DNA of 64,000 bases from Adiantum capillus-veneris (taxonomy: Eukaryota; Streptophyta; Polypodiopsida; Polypodiales; Pteridaceae): positions 64,878,370 to 64,942,369 of the forward strand of contig CM043952.1 of the NCBI GenBank assembly GCA_014529385.2. The letters run 5' to 3'. Below the pieces are notes generated by a model. The model had not been told where the DNA came from and did not search any database. It saw nothing but the letters and a program-made list of their open reading frames with translations. Of the stretch, positions 11,232 through 22,139 are shown in pieces. The translations under genes were made by a program, and so were the position numbers. The stretch's first letter is position 1; each line of letters begins with the position of its first letter.

Positions 11232-11347
11232 CTTTGAAGCTCTCCTATCACACCATTTGGTGGTTCTTCTATTCTTTAAAGGTATCTTCAAGCAGTTCAA
11301 GGCATATTAGTCTTGCAGTCTTGCATGTGTTTGTTCACCTTATTTTG

Positions 11348-11961
11348 ATGGCTATAACAAAACAAACTTCTAGGTTTTTCTACCATAGTAAGGAGCAAGT
11401 AGTATCAGAGAGAGAAGAAGAGCCAGAGACATAAAAGGACCCAGAGAAGAAGCCTAAGAAGAAACCTCAAGGTCCTTCAGAAGGGAAAATCCTGAAAAAC
11501 CTCAAAGTGCTCCCAAAGAAAAACAACTTCCCAAGGAACAACCCAGAGCCAATCCAAGGAAGAAGTTGAACTATCAAGTGAAATCCCTTAAAGAGATTAG
11601 AAATGAACAAAAAAGCATATGTTTGCTTATCCCAAGGTTTCCTTTCATGAGACTTGTAAAGGGGATCTCCAACAGGTTCACTACAAGGATGAAATCAAAT
11701 GTTTTCACAACAGTGAGATGGCAATCCCAAGCCCTTATGTGCATTCAAGAGGCTTTTGAGGACTTCGTAATTGATCTCATGAATGATTCTTACATTGCAG
11801 CAGCATTTGCTCACAGGGTCACTCTAATGAGCAAGGATTGTGTGCTTGTTTCTAGGCTTAGGTACAAGTTTGATAAGTTACTTGAGACAATCCCTAGTGA
11901 TGACTTGAGGGATTATCACATTCTCAACATTACTCCTACTAGGGAGGAATTTTGTTATTGA
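11348..11961 (+). CDS. Divergent histone H3-like protein (N-terminal part of H3/Ulp1 fusion)
   Basis: The ATG at 11348 gives MAITKQTSRF, very like the canonical H3 start. A basic Lys/Pro-rich tail follows with a frame change before 11566. From about 11566 the histone fold is readable: LKEIRNEQKS, LLIPRFPFMRLVKGI, VRWQSQAL, CIQEAFEDF and HRVTLMSKD align in order with H3 from the alpha-N helix to alpha-3. Loop 1 is about eight residues longer than in H3, and Trp stands at the usual Phe position. Both features, and LLIP, recall centromeric H3. The stretch does not end after alpha-3 as H3 does but continues (KFDKLLETIPSDDL) to a stop at 11959. A one-base change there opens the next frame, which leads to a Ulp1-like domain. 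Probably decayed; the H3 relationship itself is clear. Confidence 0.7.
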
Positions 11962-13576
11962 ATATGTGACACGCATGTATTCCGCAAGGAAGGCCGAGGA
12001 AGTTAAAGCTAGAAAGGAGAAGATCACTAAGCAAGAAAAGTTTTCAGAGGATGCAGAGCAAGCAGGAAAACTGATGGTGGCCAACACCACCTGTTATGAG
12101 AAGAAGGTTACATGCACATTTGTGGCAAATGTTGCCATGTATGATGATGATGAGTTCTACCTTGACATATTCCCTGAGGACACATCCCAGTGCTTATGGA
12201 TTACAACCTTGAGATATCAGACACAATGTTTTTTTCTTGCCTTAGGTATATCATGAGGGATGTCCTTGAATCAGTGGCCATGCAAGTATTTGTACTTGAT
12301 CCATTGATGACACATTGCTTGTTTAGTAAACAGGAAAAAGTAAAGAGCTTCTTCAGGGTTTTAGAGATGTTGACATGCAATTTTATATTTTATCCATATC
12401 ACGAAGCATAAGTCACTATTCCTTGCTACTTTATTGAATTATATGTAAACTATCTCTTGCAAGGCTCATGAATCTTTTGCTCACGGGGACCATTGGAGTC
12501 TTGTGATCTTCAATCTTGTGGACAAAGAAATTATATTTATGAATTCACTCTACCAGGCCTGCATGGGAAATGCAAACTGTAAGCATAGTCTTTTTTGAGT
12601 AACCATATTTTTTCATGTGTTTAAGCCATTTGTTGAATTTCTTCTTTACGCTTGCAGTGCTTCCATTATCCACACTCACTTGACTAAAAGTTATGGTATG
12701 ACAAGCTAAAAGATCTAAAGTTATTCAATCAAAATATTCCTATCCAAACATACGCAACAACTTGTGGATGGAGAGTCATTGCAAATGCATGGAGGTTTCT
12801 AGAGACAAAGTTTAGGATGACCTTACTCACCGTAAGTGTGCATAGATATCTATATTTGACTATTATGATTATGTATTTGCTCATGCTCATACATTTATTT
12901 AATGTGGATGCAGTTAGATGAATATTTAGATTCTTGGGTTAGGTGGGTCGAGGAGAAGTCTGTTTCCTTGCTTCTGAAGAAAGTAATATTTAAAAATGAT
13001 CCTGACTCACCTCTGCCACCCAAAAAGCACAAGGGACCTATAAAGTTGAAGACTCCTACCAAGAAAAAGAAACCTACAAAGGAAGAAGAGCCAGACAAGA
13101 TTCCTACACAAGATGAAGAGCAGGAGAAGGTCATGAGCCTTGCCAAGGATGAAGAGCAAGAGAAGAGCCCTACCAAGGAGGAGGAGTTAATGAGCCCTAC
13201 CAAGGATGAAGAGCAAGAGAATAATCCTACCAAGGAGGAGGAGGTCATGAGCCCTACCAAGGAGGAGGTTCCCGAGAAGAGCCTCACAAAGAAGAAGAGC
13301 CCTACAAAGAGGGTTTCAAAGGGCTCCCCATTCCGTTCGGTCACTTAGATTTAGATTTCATAAGCCTTGCTTGGTCCAAAAAAAAAAGGCATGTGTTAAG
13401 ATGCAATCCCCTCTCCAATTCTGTTTATTTCTCCAAAGAAAGCAGAAAAACAAGCTAAGAAAAAATCACCACCAACACAAGTCCCAATTGCTTTAGAGGA
13501 GCCAAAAACTAAGAAACAAAGAGCTTCTCAAGATCCCAAATCCACTACAAAGCGAAAAGTGGCTTTTTCTGCTTGA
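11962..13576 (+). pseudogene. Ulp1-like (C48) cysteine protease with basic/acidic repeat tail
   Basis: Continues the H3-like ORF after one-base frame changes near 11955 and 12190. A charged linker (RKAEEVKARKEKITKQ) leads to the protease: DYNLEISDTMFF, VFVLDPLMTHCLF, HGDHWSLVIFNLVDKEIIF (His at 12491), MNSLYQ (Asn at 12542), and IPIQTYATTCGWRVIA with Gln six residues before Cys (12763). Likely introns are about 12412-12463 (poor donor), 12579-12657 and 12832-12913 (GT-AG). The exon from 12914 begins LDEYLDSWVRWVEEK and passes into repeats of SPTKEEE/SPTKDEEQE. A last piece (13430-13576) ends KSTTKRKVAFSA. Ulp1 enzymes cleave SUMO or SUMO precursors in the nucleus; the substrate here is unknown. 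The usual catalytic Asp is Asn. Confidence 0.65.
13093..13330 (+). repeat. Degenerate tandem repeat coding SPTKEEE units
   Basis: Imperfect units of about 33 bp based on GAGCCCTACCAAGGAGGAGG encode alternating Lys/Glu-rich motifs in the protease tail. Unit length varies, as expected of a low-complexity tail. Confidence 0.7.
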
Positions 13577-13703
13577 GTCACTGTTGTACACATTTTTTAT
13601 CATTTTGTCCATATGAAGGTCCCTACTTGGGATGAATCTTTTGTATACAGTTACTTATACAGACCACCCGGTTGTACATCTTTTTGATTTGTACTTTAAG
13701 CTC

Positions 13704-13709
13704 AATAAA
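13704..13709 (+). terminator. Possible polyadenylation signal
   Basis: AATAAA about 130 bases after the last stop of the H3/Ulp1 gene, followed by an A-rich stretch. Confidence 0.4.
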
Positions 13710-13808
13710 ACAAAAAAAACTTGTCTACATTTCTCAAACTAAAGCTTGTTGATCTATACTCTCAATTTAAGACATCCAAAAACTTGATAATACTTTTCAA
13801 GATAAAGC

Positions 13809-15106
13809 TCACATCAACAATGGGGTAGAATCAATCAATCTTAAGGCTTTATCCGAGGTTCTTCCTGCCAATGGATCAAAAGTCACTCTTTTTGGGGAAG
13901 GCATGTAAGGCAACGTGGTGTAGGCTCCAACCTTGTGCTCACAAATAATGCCATCTACTTTGAATCAAAATTCAAGAGAGGTTTTATCTAAAAATTCTAG
14001 AGATTCTTTCACGTCTCATAATCTCCAATTTGACGTTATTATAAGCTTTATGGACTAAGTAAATGGATGGACATTGACCTCTAACTCAAAGTCTGGAAAA
14101 TTCTCTTCAGAACCTAAAGGGACCCAGCTACCTTGCTTGCTTCTCCATCTTCTATAGTCATAGCCCAAGACTAATCAACTAACGAGAAAGTTGGTATGAG
14201 ATAGACATGGAATTTGGACTTACGCTGCACCTGATTGTGTCCCCAATGTGAAAAGTTTCTTTGGTATCCCAGTACTCTCCAAGAATAGTGTTCAAATTTG
14301 TTATAGCTAGTCTTTGATTAAGCCACATTGTCCTTGTTCTTTGCAAATCCATTGATTTAAAAGTAGCCACAAAGATATGGATGGGTAAAAACCATTGAAG
14401 TTTGATCCTCCATGAGATCCTGCCGTCATTGCTTTCAGGATGTCATCTTTGATTTTGGATTTGAAACTTGTAATGGTACATGAATCTGGAACTTCCCATT
14501 CCAATGAGCTTAAGGTGGGAAAAGGCAACTCCTTTAGCTCTCCATATGCACCCTCTCTTGATGAACCCTGTATTCTGTAAAATACACAAACAAATCCAGT
14601 GTTTTGTAAAATGAAGGTGGCTTGTCAGCATACATAGCATCTGTTATCCCCTTATGGATAGATTTGAATGTGCCACTTAAGCTTTCCACGGGTTGCCATT
14701 CCACAGTAGCTGAGGGAAAGATAACTGAAATGAAAAAAAAAATTATAGAGAAGCGTTGAAATAATTGTTACATTCCAACAAAAAAGCTTCTAGTTTTGCT
14801 TACAATAAGAACAAATATTGGGATGTTCATCCAAGTTTAGCACCAAATCTTTGACCATGTACACATGTTGAACCTTTTCTAGCCAGCCACTTTCTATCAC
14901 TTTGAAAGCAAGAATTCTTCCTTTCTAATGGTGTTTCACTGCATCTCGCTTGGACCTCTTTACTCTATGGGCACCTTCAATGAAGACAGCATTGTTATCC
15001 AGTTGTTTACATGGAAAGACATGGGTTTCCACACTCCATCCTCTCTAATGTTATGTAATTCACATGATGTTATGCTGTAAGAAGGGCGACGAGAAGAGGA
15101 CACCAT
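13809..15106 (-). pseudogene. Unrecognised gene Z, convergent with the H3/Ulp1 gene
   Basis: From a start at 15106 (MVSSSRRPSYSITSC) the reading runs through REDGVWKPMSFH, then in another frame FIEGAHRVKRSKRDAVKHH, an in-frame TAG, GRILAFKVIESGWLEKVQHV and NLDEHPNICSYC. A probable intron starts at GTAAGC near 14810. Further exons read VIFPSATVEWQPVESLSG, SIHKGITDAMYADKPPSFYK, LSSLEWEVPDSCTITSF and RTMWLNQRLAITNLNTILGE. A final part (KRVTFDPLAGRTSDKALRL) ends at a TGA at 13809-13811. The steady coding character over 1.3 kb shows a real former gene. Several frame changes and stops show it is broken. I recognise no family. It lies tail to tail with the H3/Ulp1 gene. Confidence 0.5.
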
Positions 15107-15279
15107 AGAAGCTTGCTGCCACTGAGAAGAGCCTCTCACTCCATGTCAAAATGTAGACGTTTAAAAAAATAACATTCTCTCATTAATGGTGGTGTCATTT
15201 TCAAAGTCTAAAAAGTAAGATTTCATACCTTTTAGGTTAGTTTCCAAGTCAATCAAGTGTGATTTCTTGTGAATTCTAT

Positions 15280-17444
15280 TTTGGAGCCAAGCAAGTGCGA
15301 TTTCTTTAAAACAGAGATACATTACCTCGGTCATGTGATCTCTTATTTTGGAATCAAGATGGACACTGACAAGGTCGCTCCCATTTTTTGATGGCCATAT
15401 CCCAACACGGTTGAGGAGTTTCAAGTCTTCTTAGGCATCACTGGATTTTATCGACAATATATTCATGATTATGCCAAAATTCATTTTCCCATGACAGATC
15501 AACTTTAAGTAAAAGGTAAGACCTTTTTCCTTTGGAAGAGCCCAACAATGCAGTTTTGAACAGCTTAAGGTAGAGGTAGCCACTACTCCCATCCTACCAA
15601 TCATTGATCCACTTAAGCCGTTTGTGGTAGAGATTGATGCTAGTGATAAAGCAATCGGTGTGGTACTTCTCTAGGAGGGAAGACTTATAATCTTTGAAAG
15701 TAAAAATTTGCATAGAGCTCAATAGAGTTATTATGGCAGTAAGCTTTACGAAAGTGGCGACACTATCTATATGGTATCGAGTTTGAAGTGGTTTACTACT
15801 CAAACGTACATGAAGGGTCGTAAAGCTAGATGGGTGGAGATCCTTCAAGATTATGATTGTAAGAGCTCTACAATATCACAAGGGGCAACATAATATATTA
15901 GCAGATGCACTAAGCCGGATGTCTCATATTAATTCACTTTCTTTCATAACAATAAAACTTGAACTTTTTGAGTCATTACGTGGCAAGTGTGCACAAAATC
16001 AATCATATGCTAAAGTGTGGAGTGCAGTTTTAAGAAGGGATCCCTCACACTCACATGTCTCTACACGGCCAAGTCAACATGTTTGTGCACACGCAGATAA
16101 AAACTCCAACAAGAAGAGCTCCACCCCTACTCAGGACAATCTTAAGTGATGGAAGAATTTTTCCATTGACAATGGCTAGTTACTCCACAATGGTAGAGTA
16201 TGTGTGCCAAAGGATTCAGACTAGGCACCAAATATTATTTGAGTGTCACGATCGTCCAAGTACTGGTATGGTAAGAAGTATGCCTTAGTGGTAATTTTAT
16301 TGGCTAGGCTTACATCTTGATGTTTAAGAGTACGTACTAAAATGCTAACAGTGCCAAGTTAATAAGGCAGAGCGCCTCAAGGTAGGTGGCCTTTTACATC
16401 CTTCAGAGCAAGGTAAGTAGAAGATTATCTCTATGGATTTTGTAGTTGGACAACCTAGTACAAAGTGTGGCCATGATACCATATGGATAATTGAACACTG
16501 TCGTCTAACAAAGATGTGTCATTTCAATCCCACTAGTGACAGAGCTAGTATCATTAGTGACAGAGTTCCAAAACTTCAATAATCACTTTTGGAGAGCTGT
16601 GTTCCAAAAGTTGGAAACTACACTTAATCTTAGTATGGATGATCATCCACAAACAAATAGTCAAACCGAAAGGGTTAATCAAGTTCTAAAGGATATGCTA
16701 TGAGCATATGTTATCAAGAAGCAAACCAATTGGGAAGGCTACTTGCTTTTATTGGAATTTTCTTATAAAAGTTCAAAGGATGTGACTACAGGGTTTAGTC
16801 CATTTACACTTTTATATGGTTTTTAACCTAGATCATCTGTTGCGGTGGGATTGGCTACGGAGAAGATACAAAAAGTGAAGGATTTTCTCCAAGACCATTT
16901 TGATATGCTTCGATGTTCTTGACAAAATGTAAAGCAAGCTTAAGATTGATATAAGAAGTACGCAGATGAGCATCACCATCTTGCTACTTTTCAAGAAAGA
17001 GACAAGGTTTTTGTCAGGGTTCTGGAGCATTCAAAAAGTCTAAAGACATGAAAAGTTGCTAAACTTTCATCGTGATATTATGGACTATTTACCGTTCTCA
17101 AACGTAAAGGTCAAGTGGTATATAAGTTAGCTCCTTCCAAGCACTCACAAGTTCTTCCTATTTTTCATGTTAGCCGTTTATAAAAACATCTAGAACAGAA
17201 TGATAATGTCATTGACAAAGGTTTGTTAGTTGATATTATAGAACCACCAAGCATCCCTCATGAACCCAAAAAGATTTTGGACTCTCATGAGCTTCGCACT
17301 AGACATCATGTCAGACGACATGTGTTGGTAAAATGGCTAGATAGACCTGAAGAAGGTTCTACATGGGAGAATTTCTCCGCACTTAAGAAACATTTTCCTA
17401 TGTTTGTTTTCAAGGATGAAAACAATCCTCCAAGAGGGAGGTAA
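15280..17444 (+). pseudogene. Ty3 pol fragment: RT end, RNase H, integrase, chromodomain
   Basis: In order: KCDFFKTEIHYLGHVI and VEEFQVFLGITGFYRQYI (RT thumb); LPIIDPLKPFVVEIDASDKA (RNase H start); YHKGQHNILADALSRM at 15871; CHDRPSTG and MDFVVGQPSTKCG (integrase); DDHPQTNSQTERVNQVLKD near 16630; then RDKVFVRV and APSKHSQVLPIFHVS (integrase C-terminus). The end (17280-17400) is a chromodomain: ILDSHELRTRHHVRRHVLV, KWLDRPEEGSTWENF. The chromodomain targets insertion of such elements to marked chromatin. Many stops and frame changes make it inactive. Confidence 0.8.
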
Positions 17445-17653
17445 TGTAAGGACATGGGTCCTATAGGCAAGGCCATCGACATGGCCGGACAGTGTGTACA
17501 CTAGGGGGAGGCTATAAAATAGCATGGTTGGGTGGAGACTAGCACACTTTATTACTCCCCTCCTTTCATCTTCAAAGAACCTCAACATGTTTTTGATAGA
17601 AAAGAACCAATGTTTTAAGGAATCCCTCTTCACCTGCTACTACTGGCCCAAAA
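15280..17653 (+). mobile_element. Truncated chromodomain Ty3 retrotransposon (chromovirus relic)
   Basis: Begins inside RT, so the 5' half is missing. The internal region ends with AAGAGGGAGG (PPT) at 17432-17441. A partial LTR begins at about 17445 (TGTAAGGACATGGG) and is cut at 17653, where a Copia LTR starts. The whole coding part is riddled with stops. Confidence 0.8.
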
Positions 17654-18228
17654 TGTTAACTATGGAGCCTGAATTACCCCTTGTAATTTTTAGTATTGAA
17701 AACGCACATTTATAAGGCCCCCGTTATGAGGAGGATCCATCGTGCGTGAAGAAATGACGCGCCAAAAAACAAAAATTCATGGCCAGTCTCGAGCAGCCAC
17801 TCGCTGAAATATCCCTTTTCATCTAAATATTATGGCCGAACGTCCGTCAAAAAGTGGTTGAAACATGGCCGATCGATTGGTTGGTAGTCAATGATCAGTG
17901 GCCAGTGGTTGGAATTCAATGGCCGGTGGCCAATTGGACTTGTCTTCTCAAGGGCGGCCACACATGGTCGTATTGGATAGTCCAACTTAGACTTGTTTAC
18001 ACAAGGGTGGCTACACACGACTGTGTTTCATGAGAGAGGGTAGCCCTTTTTGTCTATAAAAGGAGGCATTTTCTACACACAAAATGTAGCAAGGTGTGTG
18101 TGAGGTGGTGAGATTTCTCGTGGATGTAGCCCACATTGGTGAACCACATATATCATGTGGGAAAATGTGTCTCTCTCCATTAAGTAAGCCACTCTACTAT
18201 CTACTTAGCTACATCGTATTTCCTAACA
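17654..18228 (+). repeat. 5' LTR of truncated Copia element
   Basis: TGTTAACTATGG to TTCCTAACA, 575 bp, with TATA box GTCTATAAAAGG at about 18053-18064. Related to the 799-bp LTR at 87-885. Confidence 0.85.
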
Positions 18229-18230
18229 AT

Positions 18231-18243
18231 TGTTATCAGAGCA
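18231..18243 (+). other. Primer binding site (tRNA-Met type, one mismatch)
   Basis: TGTTATCAGAGCA directly after the LTR. The consensus is TGGTATCAGAGC. Confidence 0.8.
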
Positions 18244-18289
18244 AGATTTGCTCGTCTCAAGGAAAGGATTCCTTGAATTGAGTGGGAGT

Positions 18290-19230
18290 AATGGCAAAAT
18301 AAGGAAAACTCAAGATCAAGATGTTCAACGGCAAAAAGTACCAATATTGGAAGATGCAAATTGAAGACTATCTTTATTAGAAGGACCTATATTTTCCACT
18401 AGGTGGTCTTGCAAAAAATCCCACAATAATGGCAGATGAAGCATGGATTTTCCTTGACCCAAAGGCACTACGAACAATCAGGCTAAGCTTGGTGTCAACG
18501 GTGGCCTTCAAGGTTTTGGAGATGAGTACCACAAAGGACTTGATGAAGTCACTTGACGGTCTCTATGAGAAACCATCGGCATCCAATATGGTATTTCTCA
18601 TGAAGTGCTTGTTCAATCTAAAAATGGTAGAGAATGGTTCAGTTGAAAAACACCTAAACGACTTTAACACCACCAACATAATTCAACTTCGATTGGTGAA
18701 GGTCAATTTCGGCGATGTAGTGTGAGCCCTGTTTATACTATCATCTCTATTGGATAGTTGGGACAGCCTTGTGATGGATGCAAGTAACTCTATCTTTGAC
18801 ACAAAAACTCTTAAGTTTGATGATGTTGTGGATGTTCTCCTAAAAAATAAAATTCAAAGGAGAAGCATAGGCGAATCATCAAGTGTTGTACTATCAATGG
18901 AAACAAGAGGAAGGCCTAAGGACAGGTTCAAAAACCAAAAGGGTTGTGACCACTCAAGGGGGAGCAAGTCATGCACAAAGTTAGTTCTTGGATATTCAAA
19001 TTGTGGCAAGAAGGGCCACGTCAAGAAGGATTGTTGGTCCAAGAAGAAGGAGTCAAAGTCTCAAGACAACAAGCCAATATCAAAGGTCAATGTGGCAGGT
19101 AAAGTAGAGCGAGATGCTCTAGTTCTCCCATTAGACAATGTGTCTATTTCTTGGTTAGTAGATTCTAGGACTTCATTCCATGTGACACCACACAAGCAAC
19201 ATTTCCAAGATTACACCAAAGATCATTTTG
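18290..19230 (+). pseudogene. Copia gag and protease (mutated active sites)
   Basis: Gag reads from about 18290 with LDGLYEKPSASNMVFLMK and KHLNDFNTTNIIQL; a stop at 18723 breaks it before LDSWDSLVMDASN. The zinc knuckle is GYSNCGKKGHVKKDC, in which the first Cys of CX2CX4HX4C is replaced by Tyr. The protease site is WLVDSRTSFHVTP, where the catalytic Asp-Ser-Gly has become Asp-Ser-Arg. Both changes, with the frameshifts, make this copy inactive. Confidence 0.8.
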
Positions 19231-20424
19231 GTATGTATACTTGGGAGATAATGAATCTTGTGAGATTGTCGGCAAAGGTATAGTTTGTGTCAAAACTGTT
19301 AACGAAAATAAATGGAATTTTAAAGATATTAGGTATGTTCCTTCTCTTTGCAAGAATTTGATCTCTACAGGACATTTGGACAATGAAATTCACAAAATTA
19401 CATTTGGAAATAAACATTCAAAGATCTCAAAGGGATCTTTGGTGGTTTCCGAAGGAGAAAAGGGTGGTACACTTCACTTGTGTACTGTTAGCACACAACC
19501 TTTAACTTGTGCAATGGCTATAGAAGTCGATAGTGCAGTGTAGCACTATCAGCTTGGGCATATGAGAGCCAAAGGAATGCAAATTCTTCAATCAAAGAAG
19601 ATTCTACCAGGTTTGAAAGAAGTGGACTTACGTTCTATGAAGATTGTGTTTATGGTAAACAAAAGAGGGTAAATTTTTAAAAAGCAGGAAATGAAAGAAA
19701 AAGTAAAAAGCTTGAATTGGTTCATTTTGATGTTTGGGGTCCTCCAAGTACACCATCACTTGGTAGATCATTGTACTATGTAACATTCATAGACGATGCA
19801 CCTAGAAAAAAATGGGTTTATGTAATGAACAATAAGTCCGATGTGTTTTTCATATTTCAAAGGTGGAAAGTCTTTGTGGAGAATGAAGGAGGTACCGAGC
19901 TTAAATACCTCAGATCCGACAATGGAGGCAAATATTGTAGCCAAGCTTTTGAAATCTTTTGTGCTAACAATGGCATTTGAAAGCAAAGGACAATCCCAAG
20001 GACACCTCCACAAAATGGCATTTTGAAAAGAATGAACAGGACAATCATGGAGCGAGCACAAAGCATGTAGCTACATGCAGGCCTATCGCTTGAGCTTTGG
20101 GTGGAAGCTGTAAGTATGTTTGTTTACTTAATCAATTGGTCACCCTCAATAGCATTGGATGGGGTATTTTCAAAAGAGGTGTGGACAGGTAAATCGGTGA
20201 ATTGTGCATTTCTCAAAGTCTTTGGATGTGAGGATTTCATGCACATAAATAGAAGTCTAAGGTCAAATCTAGATGCAAAGTCAAGAAAGTGTTTCTTCAT
20301 TGACTATGGAAAAGTTGGATTTGGTTATCACCTATGGAATCCTAAAGATGGTAAAATCTTTAGAAGTAGGGATGTAATTTTCAATGAAAAAAATATGTAC
20401 AAAGATTGCTTGGAAAGAAAATAA
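19231..20424 (+). pseudogene. Copia protease end and integrase (broken)
   Basis: FKDIRYVPSLCKNLIST (protease C-terminal region) is followed by YHLGHMRAKGMQIL, the HHCC region. The integrase core reads LVHFDVWGPPSTPSLG, FIDDAPRKKWVYVMN, RSDNGGKYCSQAF and PPQNGILKRMNRT. The C-terminal region (LKVFGCEDFMHINRS, RSRDVIFNE) ends at 20424. Stops at 19540, 19978 and 20068 and several frame changes interrupt it. Confidence 0.8.
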
Positions 20425-21437
20425 ACAAAAGAAATAGGTGATGAGTACATGGAGCTTGAGGATGGTGAAGACTCAAGGAGTGAAAATGGTGACAACGTGC
20501 AACAATGTCAACCAAATGAGGAGCCTCAACCTACTCCTCAAATATCCACAAGAGCAAGTAGAGCTCCAGAAAGGTTTGTTCCTTCCTTCAACCATGATTC
20601 TCGAGATCTGGAATTATACAAAGAAGCTATGCAACACGACTCCAAAGAAGAATGAATGAAGAGAATGCAAGTAGAGATGGACTCATTACATCACAACCAA
20701 ACATGGGAGTTGGTTGAGTTGCCTAAAGGTAAGTGGGCACTGCAGAACAAATGGGTGTACAAGCTGAAAGAAGAAGAAGCTGGGAAGAAAAGGTACAAGT
20801 CTAAGCTTATGGTAAAAGGGTTTTCTCAAAAGAAAGGTATTGATTTTAATGAAATATTTTCTCCTATTGTAAAAATGGATTCCATTAGGCTTTTCCTAAG
20901 CCTTGTGGCTACTCATGACTTAAATCTTGAGCAAATGGATGTGAATATGGAATTTCCTCACGGTGACTTAGAGGAGTAAATTACATGCTTCAACCAAAGC
21001 GGTATGAAGTAAAGGGTAAGGAGAAAATGGTTTGCAGATTAAAGAAAACCTTGTATGGTCTAAAGCAAGCATCAAGATAGTGGTACTTGAATTTTGATCG
21101 ATGGATGCTGAATCACGCACTCAAAAGATGCGGTTCAGATCACTGCATCTACATGAAGAATTTAGGAGATGAAAAGTTCATCATCCTAATGTTGTATGTT
21201 GATGACATGTTGATTGCAAGTGTTAGCATGCAGGACATCAAAGACCTAAAAGAGGAGTTGCCTAAATTTTTCTCCAGGAAAGATTTAGGTGCTGTAAAGA
21301 GGATACTTGGTATGAAGATATCAAGGGACAGGATGAAGAAGACAATAAAGCTATCTCAAGAGGATTGTATCAAGAAGGTACTAGAAAGGTTTTCAATGCA
21401 AGATGTAAAATTTTACATCGTTGGTTGGTCACATTAA
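20425..21437 (+). pseudogene. Copia reverse transcriptase (3' truncated)
   Basis: Linker SRAPERFVPSFNHDSRD, then RT: KWVYKLKEEEAGKKRYKSK, VKGFSQKKGIDFNEIFSP, EQMDVNMEFPHGDL, a broken stretch at 20980-21086, and the catalytic LMLYVDDMLIAS. It ends after IKLSQEDCIKKVLERFSMQD, where RNase H should follow. The reading stops at 21437. Confidence 0.85.
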
Positions 21438-21442
21438 ACCTC

Positions 21443-21471
<29 letters not shown>
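21443..21471. repeat. Poly-G tract (29 G)
   Basis: Twenty-nine uninterrupted G residues exactly where the truncated Copia element ends. It could be a real homopolymer or an assembly or sequencing artefact at a join. Confidence 0.9.
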
Positions 21472-21474
<3 letters not shown>

Positions 21475-22139
21475 CTTTAAGAAACTTTTCATATGATGTG
21501 TGTTCAAAGGGTATTAAAAAAACACCTTTACTTACATGCTTCAGGTAATAAAATGACCCCTATTTCTTCAAAAACTTACGGGGTTTTTCTCTAAAATCAA
21601 TTAACACTAGAATTGTAATATTACACCTTTATGTCCTTGGATGCTTTTTTTTCCTGCTAAGTGACCATTTTTCTTGAATTATGTGAAGAGTATGAAAATT
21701 AATTTCTAGGTGCTATATATCCAAAAAGTTGCCTTATGAGTTGAAAAAAACTTGACTTTTTTTTTGGAATATTGACCTCACCATTAGCCTTACTCTTGCA
21801 CAAAATTTTTGAGCCTAAATTGTGTCAAAAAATAGGTCCTATTTTTGGATTTTTCTCAATTTTTTGTAGCTATACCACTCTAAACTTCATGTTTATGAGG
21901 TTTAGTTTGCTAGAGGATAAGTTCTCAACATGTTTTGATGCTTCTAAAGAGAACTAAGTGTTAAGATTGAAAGTTATGACCAACTTACAAGAATTGCATA
22001 ATCTTGTTTTTGGGCCAAAATTAGCACTTTTATGATTTTTTTGGTCGCTTTCTTGATATATCCTTTGATTCTGTAAGTGGCATGTATAACATAAAGCTAA
22101 TATTCCTTGAGTTTTGGGAGACCTAATACACTATATAGC
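21472..22139. other. No gene seen
   Basis: AT-rich sequence between the poly-G tract and the end of a minus-strand Ty3 gag. It may be the remnant of the same minus-strand element, but no domain is readable. Confidence 0.5.

Larger units (their letters stand above)
17654..21437 (+). mobile_element. Copia element, 5' LTR to RT, 3' end missing
   Basis: 5' LTR 17654-18228, primer site, gag, protease, integrase and most of RT, then an abrupt end shortly before a 29-G tract. RNase H, the PPT and the 3' LTR are absent. Its LTR resembles the LTR at 87-885 but is shorter, chiefly because it lacks about 150 bases around the CT tract and its flank. It inserted into, or was joined to, the Ty3 LTR fragment at 17445-17653. 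Confidence 0.85.

Noticed and set aside
13093-13330. CRISPR-like regular repeats
   Set aside because: The units are imperfect, vary in length, have no spacers, and encode a low-complexity protein tail in frame.
12895-13344. Ser/Leu/Val-rich minus-strand ORF
   Set aside because: Exact shadow of the Lys/Glu repeat tail of the Ulp1-like gene.
15161-15424. Minus-strand 87-residue ORF
   Set aside because: Its plus strand reads clearly as the Ty3 RT fragment (CDFFKTEIHYLGHVI), so the minus ORF is a shadow.
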